Assembly (NCBI GenBank): GCA_035634255.1
Contig: DASQDI010000160.1
Span: 62,001-126,000, forward strand
Length of the DNA: 64,000 bases
From: DATLMR01 sp035634255
Lineage (GTDB): Bacteria; Acidobacteriota; Blastocatellia; UBA7656
Reading direction: 5' to 3'
Shown here: positions 1 through 7,542 of the stretch, in pieces
How the letters are laid out: every line of letters begins with the position of its first letter
Position numbering within the stretch: the stretch's first letter is position 1
Notes under the pieces: model-generated
Databases searched by the model: none
Told to the model about the DNA's origin: nothing
What the model saw: only the letters and a program-made list of their open reading frames with translations
Position numbers and translations under genes: made by a program

Positions 1-562
1 CCTCTTTGATCGCTTCGACCGTGGTGATTATGCCCTTGGCGAGCTGAATCATGACGCGGATGTAGCCGCTGTCCCCGCGGAGGTAGGGGGGCCAGAGGCC
101 GCGCTTGCCGCACATCAGCGCGGTGACTATCGGCTCGTTGAGCGGCGTGTACCAGCTCACGAGGTGTTTGTACCTCTCGACGAAGGTGGCCGCGTAGGTC
201 GCGACGGCGGTCGGGTATTCGACGCTCGCGAACTCCCTGCGCAGCCAGAACGGGCAGCCATAATGCATCAGGTCGATTATGGGCGTGATGCCCAGCTCTT
301 CGACCATGTAAGGTATAACCTGATCTATCCAGCTCCAGTCGAATTCGTTGGGGTATGGCTGGACGCGGTACCAGGGGACGCCCCACCGCAATGCCTTCAC
401 GCCCAGGTCGCGCGCGAGCGCGATGTCTTCGCGCCAGTGGAGGTAGTGTCCCATCAACTCGTACTCATCCAGGGAGCGATGCCCCGGCCTGGTCTGCGGG
501 ACGAACGTGTCCTCAATTCCGGCCGCCCAGATGAACTCAGAAGGTTCTGTGCTTATCTTCAT
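1..562 (-). CDS. Glycoside hydrolase family 1-like protein, N-terminal part (runs off window start)
   Basis: The minus strand reads open from ATG at 562 to the window edge, giving 187 residues. The start FIWAAGIEDT, the (beta/alpha)8-type segments and TPLNEP at residues 139-144 match GH1 beta-glucosidase/beta-galactosidase-like enzymes; Glu143 in NEP is the expected acid/base. The second catalytic Glu lies beyond the window. The gene starts 39 bases after the GH43 gene stops, on the same strand, so the two are probably co-transcribed and act on plant-type oligosaccharides. No signal peptide is visible, suggesting cytoplasmic action on imported sugars. The exact substrate cannot be told. Confidence 0.8.
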   Translation of the reverse strand, partial: MKISTEPSEFIWAAGIEDTFVPQTRPGHRSLDEYELMGHYLHWREDIALARDLGVKALRWGVPWYRVQPYPNEFDWSWIDQVIPYMVEELGITPIIDLMHYGCPFWLRREFASVEYPTAVATYAATFVERYKHLVSWYTPLNEPIVTALMCGKRGLWPPYLRGDSGYIRVMIQLAKGIITTVEAIKE

Positions 563-601
563 GCTCACTCTATCCGATTATAAAGATGCGGGGGGGATTG
601 T

Positions 602-2587
602 CTACGCATTTCTTCCGGTAGCCGTGACCCTCACCATCTCGAACGAAGCGGCGGCCCTGCGGGTGTAAAGCCCGACGCGCGCGGGGCCAAGCCCGACCTC
701 CGCCTCGCCCAGAGTCTCGGCCTCCCACTGAAACAGGAGCCGCGCGCCCTCTTTGCGGAATCGAAACTGCTGATGCCTGAAAGGGTCGAAGCTCGGGGGC
801 AGAGGAAAAACGACGCTCGTCAAATCGCCTTCGACTCTGACGGACCAGCCGTCGCCTTCGCGGCTCACGACGAGGAGGGGGCCGCGCCCTTCGCGATCAA
901 GCGCGGGGTAAAATCCGTAACCGCTCTCGGCGGAGGCCGCTTTGTCGAGCCGCGCATTCACGACCATCTCGTAGGAGTCGAACGGGGGGCCTTTATCGAT
1001 CATCGCGTCTTCGCCCTCTTCATCCGGTTGCGCGAGGTGTCCTTCCCCGACCTTCCAGTCCCCCCTGACCGCGCGCCAGCCCGACCTCTCGGGGTCGCCC
1101 GGCTGGTCCACGAAGAGGTCCTCCCACCCGCCCGTGAGCGCGAACCCCGAATAGGCCGCCCCCAGCCTTTCGGTCACCAGCGCGAGGGCGTTCGCTTCGC
1201 CTTCGAACCGGCCCCCGCAAAGCGGCCGTCCGTCCAGCCACAGGCGCGCGAAGGAGCCGTCTACCTCGGCCCGGAACAGGTGATAGGCGGTCGCCTGAAA
1301 AGGCGGCGCGACTTCGAAGGACTCTTCGCGCCCTCCGATGGCGCACGAGATGGGCTTCGCGCCCTCCGCAAGCTCGACGCGGAAGCGGACCGCTTCGCCT
1401 TCATCCCCCGATATGCTGACGCCGTAAGAGCCGGGGCTTTCCGCTTCGAGCGCCCGCAGGCTCACCTCCACCGCGAAGGACGGGGTGAGAGTGGAGAGCC
1501 GCGCGACGGCCCGCGACGCGAGCGATTCCTGCGCGAGCTCCTGATCGCCCGTCACCCACTTGCCGCCCTCGTACTTCCATTGAAAACGGCTCCCGTGGCC
1601 GCTTTGAGCGGGGGGCCTCCCCTCAAAGAAGTCCGCGAACGTGGGGAGGTTCGGGGCAGGCTGAGAGGTCGTGGACGGGCCGAGCACGGTCATCTGCTCG
1701 CCCACCCAGTCCTGCCGGTCGATGGCGAGCACGCGGGCGCTCCCGTCGCCGGACCAGCGGTGATAGACGCAAAAGAGCTGCCGGTTGTCCGGCCCGCGCG
1801 CGACGGAGTTATGGCCCGGCCCGGTGACGAGCCCCGGTATCGTGCGCAGGATCGGAAGCACCTTCTCGCCGTCCGCCACCTGCGCCCACTCTTCAGAGTT
1901 TCCGACGTCGCGGGTTATGGCATAGCTGACCCCGTAGGTCACGTTCTTCCAGTTGCCTCCGCTGAACATCTGGTAGTAGGCCCCCTTGCGCTTGAGCACG
2001 AACGGGCCTTCGACCGTGTGCCACCGCACGCCGCCCTTCTCCGCGCGGTTGGGGTCGTAGACCTGCCAGTCGTACTTCGCGCGCGTGACCGGGCGCGGGC
2101 GGCCCGCGAGGGTGAATTCGTCGAGCATCCTGTCCACGACGGTCCCGGTGCCGATGTGCGTGTGCTCAAGAAAATCGGTCGCGTAGAAGAGGTAACGCGC
2201 GCCGTCCTCGTCGATGAAGACGTGCGGGTCGATTGCGAACTCCTGGGTCGTAAGCGCGTGACCGGTGTCGACGAACGGCCCGGCCGGGCGCGAGGCGGCG
2301 GCCACTCTTATATGCATGCGGGTCTCGTTCCCGACGCTGTAATACATCAGGAAGCGCCCGTTGTCATAGGTTACTTCGGGGGCCCAGTAACAGGTCGAGC
2401 CGTCCGCGAACGGCTCCATCGCGCCATTCAACTCGCGCCAGTTGACGAGGTCGCGCGAGTGGAGGATTCCGAAGCAGCGCCCGTCGTGCCAGAAGCCCGT
2501 CGTGTAGCACCAGTACTCGCCCCGGTGCTTGAGCACGAAAGGGTCGGGGCAGGGGCGGTCGTGAACAGGGTTGAGATAGGTGGTCAT
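602..2587 (-). CDS. Glycoside hydrolase family 43-like protein with two C-terminal beta-sandwich regions
   Basis: 661 residues. The first ~310 residues look like a five-bladed GH43 propeller: PDPFVL with Asp15 (base), AIDPHVF with Asp near 119 (pKa modulator) and VEGPFVLK with Glu near 193 (acid) are the three carboxylates expected of the family. Residues about 330-500 and 510-661 look like two concanavalin-like/LamG-type beta-sandwich domains, often carbohydrate-binding. GH43 enzymes are mainly beta-xylosidases and arabinosidases, which agrees with the xylose genes further along the window (31-37 kb). No signal peptide is seen. It is followed by the GH1 gene in a likely operon. Confidence 0.85.
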   Translation of the reverse strand: MTTYLNPVHDRPCPDPFVLKHRGEYWCYTTGFWHDGRCFGILHSRDLVNWRELNGAMEPFADGSTCYWAPEVTYDNGRFLMYYSVGNETRMHIRVAAASRPAGPFVDTGHALTTQEFAIDPHVFIDEDGARYLFYATDFLEHTHIGTGTVVDRMLDEFTLAGRPRPVTRAKYDWQVYDPNRAEKGGVRWHTVEGPFVLKRKGAYYQMFSGGNWKNVTYGVSYAITRDVGNSEEWAQVADGEKVLPILRTIPGLVTGPGHNSVARGPDNRQLFCVYHRWSGDGSARVLAIDRQDWVGEQMTVLGPSTTSQPAPNLPTFADFFEGRPPAQSGHGSRFQWKYEGGKWVTGDQELAQESLASRAVARLSTLTPSFAVEVSLRALEAESPGSYGVSISGDEGEAVRFRVELAEGAKPISCAIGGREESFEVAPPFQATAYHLFRAEVDGSFARLWLDGRPLCGGRFEGEANALALVTERLGAAYSGFALTGGWEDLFVDQPGDPERSGWRAVRGDWKVGEGHLAQPDEEGEDAMIDKGPPFDSYEMVVNARLDKAASAESGYGFYPALDREGRGPLLVVSREGDGWSVRVEGDLTSVVFPLPPSFDPFRHQQFRFRKEGARLLFQWEAETLGEAEVGLGPARVGLYTRRAAASFEMVRVTATGRNA

Positions 2588-2661
2588 AACCGGGGTATCG
2601 AAACTCAGACTTACTTCGTCCCGTCCGCTCGCCCTTTCCTGATTGGTGTCGGACTACCGAG

Positions 2662-3648
2662 TCAGCGTCCCTTCGGCGCGTAGTACCCCCGGCGGGCGCG
2701 GACGATGAGCCCTCCGCGCGACACCCCGACGCCGAGCTTGCGCCACTTCCCATCTCGTTTGTCGTTGTTCGAGTAGTAAGCCAGGGTGTACTGGTTGCGG
2801 AGCTCGTCCACTATGCCGGTGAACCCGCTCTCCAGCTTGTCGCCCTGAGGCGAGTGCAGGTACTGGCCGCCCGTCTCCGCCGCGAGGCTCTGCATGACGG
2901 CGCGGCCCCTGCGCAGCGGGGCGACGTAGCTCGCGTTGCCTATGAGAAGGTTGTCGTCCACGAGGTCCACCGTGTAGATGGTCACGCCCTCGGTCAGGGC
3001 CTTCTTCGTCACCGATTCGAGCGAGGCCTTGCTGTGCGAGTCCCACCCGTCGGAGATCAGCACGAGCGCGCGCCTTCTCTCGGGCCGCTTCCTGAGCGCC
3101 TCTATCGCCTGGTCCATGCAGTCATACATGCGCGTCACGTCCTTGGCCGTCGCGTCCCAGACGTAGTCGCTTATGTCGCGCGAGTTCGAGAAATCCTGAA
3201 ACGTGTAGATCTCTTTGTTGAAGCCGTAGACCGCCACCTGATCGCTGTCGCGGATGTGATCGACGAAGGATGCCGCCGCCCCTCGCACGAGCCCGAACTT
3301 GTACTCCATGCTCCCGCTCATGTCGATGAGGAGGGCCGCCGCGAAAGGCGCCTCTTCAGACATGAAGACGTCTATGAGTTGCGTCGTGCCGTCTTCGAGA
3401 ATCCTGAAGTCTCCCGCCTTCAACCCGTGGACGTACTGCCCGGCCGCGTCCATCACCGTGGCGTTGACGACGACCAGGTCCGAGTGGATTCGCACGGAGT
3501 CCTCGTCGCCCGAGGCTTCCTGTTTCCGGGCCGGCTCTTTCTGCGCGAGGGCCTCGAATTTATTGGTGGGGGTTAGCGCGACCGTGATCAGAGCCGCGAG
3601 AGCGGCCGAAGCGAACCGGGTCCATGTTCGGGCTGTTATAGGCATCAA
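2662..3648 (-). CDS. VWFA-related domain protein, acidobacterial type
   Basis: 328 residues with an N-terminal hydrophobic signal segment (about 8-36). The lead-in VVVNATVMDAAGQYVHGLKA followed by DFRILEDG is typical of the acidobacterial VWFA-related family. A von Willebrand A domain follows, with an intact MIDAS: DMSGSM, a downstream acidic/Thr region and ISDGWD. Proteins of this family are numerous in Acidobacteriota and are thought to be extracytoplasmic binding or scaffold proteins; the ligand is unknown. The start ATG overlaps the stop of the upstream small exported protein (ATGA at 3645-3648), so the two are translationally coupled and probably work together. Confidence 0.85.
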   Translation of the reverse strand: MMPITARTWTRFASAALAALITVALTPTNKFEALAQKEPARKQEASGDEDSVRIHSDLVVVNATVMDAAGQYVHGLKAGDFRILEDGTTQLIDVFMSEEAPFAAALLIDMSGSMEYKFGLVRGAAASFVDHIRDSDQVAVYGFNKEIYTFQDFSNSRDISDYVWDATAKDVTRMYDCMDQAIEALRKRPERRRALVLISDGWDSHSKASLESVTKKALTEGVTIYTVDLVDDNLLIGNASYVAPLRRGRAVMQSLAAETGGQYLHSPQGDKLESGFTGIVDELRNQYTLAYYSNNDKRDGKWRKLGVGVSRGGLIVRARRGYYAPKGR

Positions 3649-4196
3649 TTGGACTGTTTGTTCGAACGGCGAATGAATTGAGCGAGGTTGATGACTTCGT
3701 TCGAATTCTCGATGACCATCGCGGAGACTACGAAGCGAGTCTCTTCCGTCATGCTCTTCTTGATGTTCGACACGGCGACGCTCAGCTGGTCGACCGCTTC
3801 GCCTATCGAAAGGCGGGGGGCGTCGCTCTCTTTCGGGCTGACCTCGCTGCCCCCCGCGTGGCTCAGTATGCGCTTGGCGAGCTTTTCTATGGCCCCGACC
3901 TTCTTCAACTCGTTGCCCGAAAGCGTGCCCGCTTCCCGGTAGTGCTTCGCGATGTCTTCGGAGAGGTCGTGCAGCTTCTTCACGTCCTCCATCACCTTCC
4001 GGTGCTCGCTCTCGGCGCGCTCAATCGCGAGGCGGACGCGCATGTCTTCGGGGATGGTCACCTCCTGCTGGCGCGGGTCCCTGCCCTCTTCCGAACTCCT
4101 GGCCTCGGCGTTCTTCATGCGTGCGTGCGGGTCGCCCTGCGCGAAAGCGACGGAAGCCGCCAAAAGTAAGAGTGATGCCAGCAGATGGATTTTCAT
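3645..4196 (-). CDS. Small exported protein of unknown function, coupled to the VWFA gene
   Basis: 183 residues from ATG at 4196, chosen because a purine-rich GGGGGAG site lies just upstream and because the signal peptide MKIHLLASLLLLAASVAFAQ then starts cleanly. The mature part is charged and mostly helical (residues about 50-100, ERAESEHRKVMEDVKKLHDL), followed by a segment rich in Val, Ser and Asn. I do not recognise a named domain. Its stop overlaps the start of the VWFA gene, so a shared role in the envelope is likely. It could be a periplasmic partner of the VWFA protein; that is inference. Confidence 0.7.
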   Translation of the reverse strand: MKIHLLASLLLLAASVAFAQGDPHARMKNAEARSSEEGRDPRQQEVTIPEDMRVRLAIERAESEHRKVMEDVKKLHDLSEDIAKHYREAGTLSGNELKKVGAIEKLAKRILSHAGGSEVSPKESDAPRLSIGEAVDQLSVAVSNIKKSMTEETRFVVSAMVIENSNEVINLAQFIRRSNKQSN

Positions 4197-4404
4197 TAAC
4201 TCCCCCGTGCGCTCATCCACTAAATTATTAGCACAGATTCTCAGGGCGCTTCAAATGGCCGCGTCGAGCGACGCGCCCGGCGGCCTCCTATTGATCGCGC
4301 GGCGGGGCCGGCCTTGCGGCCCAATCCTGCGGAATAAAGTATTTTCTCTTGAGGGAGGCTTGTCACGGGCCGAAGCGGGACGCCGGGGAGCTGCCCGAGA
4401 TATT

Positions 4405-4746
4405 TTAGGTCCTGAACACCCTGGAGAGGTACTTCTCCGTCAGGTACATCACCAGCAGAGGCAGAGAGAGAAGGGAGGCGACCGTGAACGCCTGCGCCTT
4501 GTCGTTCTCGTTGATGAGGGGCCAGAGGGTCACGTGCAGGGCCATAGCGGTAAGGGCGAGCAGGGCCGTGACCATCCCCGCGAATCGATTAGCCGCCTGC
4601 CACGTGTTGTCGTTTATCATCGAGCGCGGCGTGCCGTAACCGAGCACCCAGTTCCGCTTGAGCCTCGGAGAGAACCAGTACATCGTCGCTCCGCTGAGAA
4701 TAAGAATCGAGTCGCTCACCATGAGCAGGTATTCGAATAAGTACAT
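4405..4746 (-). CDS. SdpI-family small membrane protein
   Basis: 113 residues from ATG at 4746, preceded by AGGA at a good distance; the open frame continues upstream but without a better site. The segments MVSDSILILSGATMYWF, FAGMVTALLALTAMALHVTL and AQAFTVASLLSLPLLVMYL look like three membrane spans. The phrase NDNTWQAANRFAG between spans 1 and 2 matches the conserved segment of the SdpI/YhfL family, whose founding member gives immunity to the SdpC toxin in Bacillus and senses it. No SdpC-like toxin is visible nearby, so an immunity role is not shown here. Confidence 0.7.
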   Translation of the reverse strand: MYLFEYLLMVSDSILILSGATMYWFSPRLKRNWVLGYGTPRSMINDNTWQAANRFAGMVTALLALTAMALHVTLWPLINENDKAQAFTVASLLSLPLLVMYLTEKYLSRVFRT

Positions 4747-4917
4747 GAGTCCTGATACCTTATTTATATTTTTCGGGTTCTTGAGAAGGGGCCTCGCCTT
4801 CACAGGCAATGGACTTTAATCTCTCGCACGCCCCCGCGTCAAGAGTTATCGGCAGGTCCGGGGGCGGCTGAGGCTTTAATAATACTAAAGCAACAATTGC
4901 CGGCCCCCCCCGAGGAG

Positions 4918-7389
4918 TCAGAGCGTCTGGTTCAGGATGATCTCTTCGAGGCCGGGCGCGGGCATGTCGAGGCTGTCGCTGCTGGCGATACAGTCCACCT
5001 GAGCGGCCTGAAAAAGCTCTTCGAAGCTGTTCCCGTCGCCGGGGCTCGTGGCCGACCCCAGGCTCACGACCACGCCGGGGGCGAGCGACGTTCTGCTGAT
5101 CGCCTCGCGTATGCGCCCGCGCACCTCGCTCGCCTCGGCCTGCCCGCTGTCGGGCAGCAGGGCTATGAAGGAGTTCGCGGCCTGCCGCGCCACGAGGTCC
5201 GTCTCGCGGACCTGCTGCTTTATGATCCGGGCTACGGTCGCGAACCACTGCTCCGACCCCGTCCCGAAGGTCATCTCCTGCGCGTTCTTCACGCTCAGGA
5301 CTATCAGGGAGAGGGGCGTGCCGAGGCGGTGGCTGCGCGTGCGCTCGCGGTCGAACTGGTTGGTGAGCGCGCGCATGTTGGCGAGGCCCGTCGCCGGGTC
5401 GGTCATCACGGCGCGCTGCGCCTGCTCGAACGCCAGGGCGTTGTAGATGGCGTCGGCCGCCGGCTGCGACACGGCCTCCATCAGCTGGATGTGCTCGCTG
5501 CCGTAGCTGTCGAAATCGGCCGAGTACAGGGCGATTGCGCCTATGCCCTCCTGGTTCTTGATGAGGGGGAAGGCCATGACGGTCTTGTAGGCGCTCCCCG
5601 CCTCGGTGCCGAGGAAGCCGAGGTCGAGCAGGGGGTTCGTGTTGTACATGGCGCGCTGGTTGGTGATCACGTACCCGGTGATGCCGGCGCTGACCGGCTG
5701 GCGGCGCTTGAAGAAGGCCTCCGCGTGGCGGCCCGCCGCGTGAACGGCCTCGAACTCGGACCGGGTCGAGTCCGCGAGGTAGATGACGCACGTGGTGAAG
5801 GGGATGAGCTTCGAGATTCTGTTGGCGAGGATGGCGACCGTGTCCTCGACCGAGAGTATGCTCGACAGGGTGCGCGACATCTCGTAGAGTGCCGTGACCC
5901 TCTGGTTCGCCTCCGCAATCGAGTTGAGCGCGGCGGTCGCCCTGTCGACTTCGGGGGTCGTGTCGAGGCCCGCGGCGGGTTTGGCCGAAGCCATCGCGGC
6001 GGAGCTCACCTGCGTGCGCTTCTGGTGCGGCGACTTGAAGTTGGCCGCCTCCGCCTCAAGCTGGTCGACGACCGAGAGGAATATCTCGACGAGGCTCGGG
6101 TCGTAGAAGGAGCCGGCGTTCTGCTTGACGTAGGCGAGCGTGTCCTCGCGGCTCATGGCCTTGTGGTATGGCCGGTCCGAGCGCAGGGCGTCGTAGGTGT
6201 CGACGAGGGTGAGGATGCGCGCCGTCAGGGGTATCTCTTCGCCCTTGAGCCCGTCCGGGTAGCCGCGCCCGTCCCACCGCTCGTGGTGGTGGCGGACTAT
6301 CGGCACCACCGGGTAGCGGAAGTCCACGTTCGACAGCATGTCCGCCCCGATGATCGTGTGCATCTTCATCTGCTCGAACTCGTGCTCGGTCAGCTTGCCC
6401 GGCTTGTTGAGTATGTGCGCGGGCACCCCGATCTTGCCGATGTCGTGGAGCAGGGCGCCGGCCTTGAGCGCCTCGATCTCAAGGTCAGACAGGCCGACGA
6501 TCTCGCCCATCCTGCGGGCGAACAGCTTCACGCGCTGGATGTGGTCGTGCGTCACGTCGTCCTTCGCGTCTATGGCCATCGCCAGCATCTCAAGGATCGA
6601 GTCGTAGATGCTCGTGATCTCCTGGTAGTGGTTCTCCTGCTCCTTCATCTTATCGTGATAGGCCTTGATCGTGAGGTATATGATCAGGGGAACAGGCATC
6701 GCGAGCAGGAGGGTCACCACGGTGACGAGGTACCCGTGCTCGCGGAAGGCGTAGTTGATGGCCCCGGCGAAGGTCGCCCCGGCCAGGAAGGTCACGGGCT
6801 CCCACGGCAGGGTGTACATGACCGACGTCGCGATTCTGGTGTTGAACGTGAACCGCGACAGCAGGGCCACCGCCGCGAGGTGCAGGCCGTAATGGACCAT
6901 CGACATCACGACTATGGGCAGGGCCAGCCCGAGAAGCTTCTGCCCCATCCCGTCCGCGATCTGATTCTCTTTGACGACTTCGTACGTAAGGTAATAGAGC
7001 TGGCCCGCGGTGTAGATGGAGACCGCCTGGTTGGAGATGTTGAACAGGTAGAGGCTCGGCTTCAGCTTCAGGCGGTGGCAGACCAGCAGGGTGTCGACGG
7101 CCGTGAGCAGGGCCGCGTGGTACGGGCCGAGCATCATTATGGCCAGGAAAGTCAGGGCCTCGGAGATCGACACGCTGCACGGGGTGCCGGGGAAACGCAG
7201 GGGGTGCCGCGCCGAGGTCAGAGCGATGACGAACGCCAGCAGGCTCCACATCAGCAGCGAATCATTCCCGGTGAACCCGACCTTGATCACCGCGGTCGCG
7301 AGCACGACGCACGCGATCATCCCGAGGCAGGCGATCAGAGCCAGGCTGTTCACCCCGTACCGTCCGAGGTCTTTTTTCAGAGCTTCCAT
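4918..7389 (-). CDS. Membrane HD-GYP phosphodiesterase-type protein with GAF and degenerate GGDEF domains
   Basis: 823 residues from ATG at 7389. The first ~250 residues are a multi-span membrane sensor region. An HD-GYP domain follows (about 270-420) with HDIGKIGVP, HHHERWDGRGYPDG and later Asp residues, so the metal site and GYP motif look intact; such domains degrade cyclic di-GMP. A GAF domain covers about 495-650. The last part (about 660-810) has the GGDEF-like start TDPATGLANMRAL, but the active-site loop reads AANSFIALLP in place of GG(D/E)EF, so cyclase activity is not expected. Likely a c-di-GMP hydrolase tuned by membrane and GAF inputs; the ligand is unknown. Confidence 0.88.
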   Translation of the reverse strand: MEALKKDLGRYGVNSLALIACLGMIACVVLATAVIKVGFTGNDSLLMWSLLAFVIALTSARHPLRFPGTPCSVSISEALTFLAIMMLGPYHAALLTAVDTLLVCHRLKLKPSLYLFNISNQAVSIYTAGQLYYLTYEVVKENQIADGMGQKLLGLALPIVVMSMVHYGLHLAAVALLSRFTFNTRIATSVMYTLPWEPVTFLAGATFAGAINYAFREHGYLVTVVTLLLAMPVPLIIYLTIKAYHDKMKEQENHYQEITSIYDSILEMLAMAIDAKDDVTHDHIQRVKLFARRMGEIVGLSDLEIEALKAGALLHDIGKIGVPAHILNKPGKLTEHEFEQMKMHTIIGADMLSNVDFRYPVVPIVRHHHERWDGRGYPDGLKGEEIPLTARILTLVDTYDALRSDRPYHKAMSREDTLAYVKQNAGSFYDPSLVEIFLSVVDQLEAEAANFKSPHQKRTQVSSAAMASAKPAAGLDTTPEVDRATAALNSIAEANQRVTALYEMSRTLSSILSVEDTVAILANRISKLIPFTTCVIYLADSTRSEFEAVHAAGRHAEAFFKRRQPVSAGITGYVITNQRAMYNTNPLLDLGFLGTEAGSAYKTVMAFPLIKNQEGIGAIALYSADFDSYGSEHIQLMEAVSQPAADAIYNALAFEQAQRAVMTDPATGLANMRALTNQFDRERTRSHRLGTPLSLIVLSVKNAQEMTFGTGSEQWFATVARIIKQQVRETDLVARQAANSFIALLPDSGQAEASEVRGRIREAISRTSLAPGVVVSLGSATSPGDGNSFEELFQAAQVDCIASSDSLDMPAPGLEEIILNQTL

Positions 7390-7542
7390 AATACCCACTC
7401 TTGGCGGACATCCACCAACCTGAGTCCGCGCGGTATGGGGCCTCAATACCGCGATGCGATGGCTGGCAGCGTAAGATTACCAGGGGCAGAGCGAATCGTC
7501 TAGCAATCCATTTCCCAGATGACTCCGGAGCATACGCCAGGT

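Noticed and set aside
773..2683. Long open frame on the plus strand opposite the GH43 gene
   Set aside because: Rich in Arg, Gly, Pro and Ala without recognisable motifs, and fully antisense to a clear GH43 protein; typical of GC-rich codon use.
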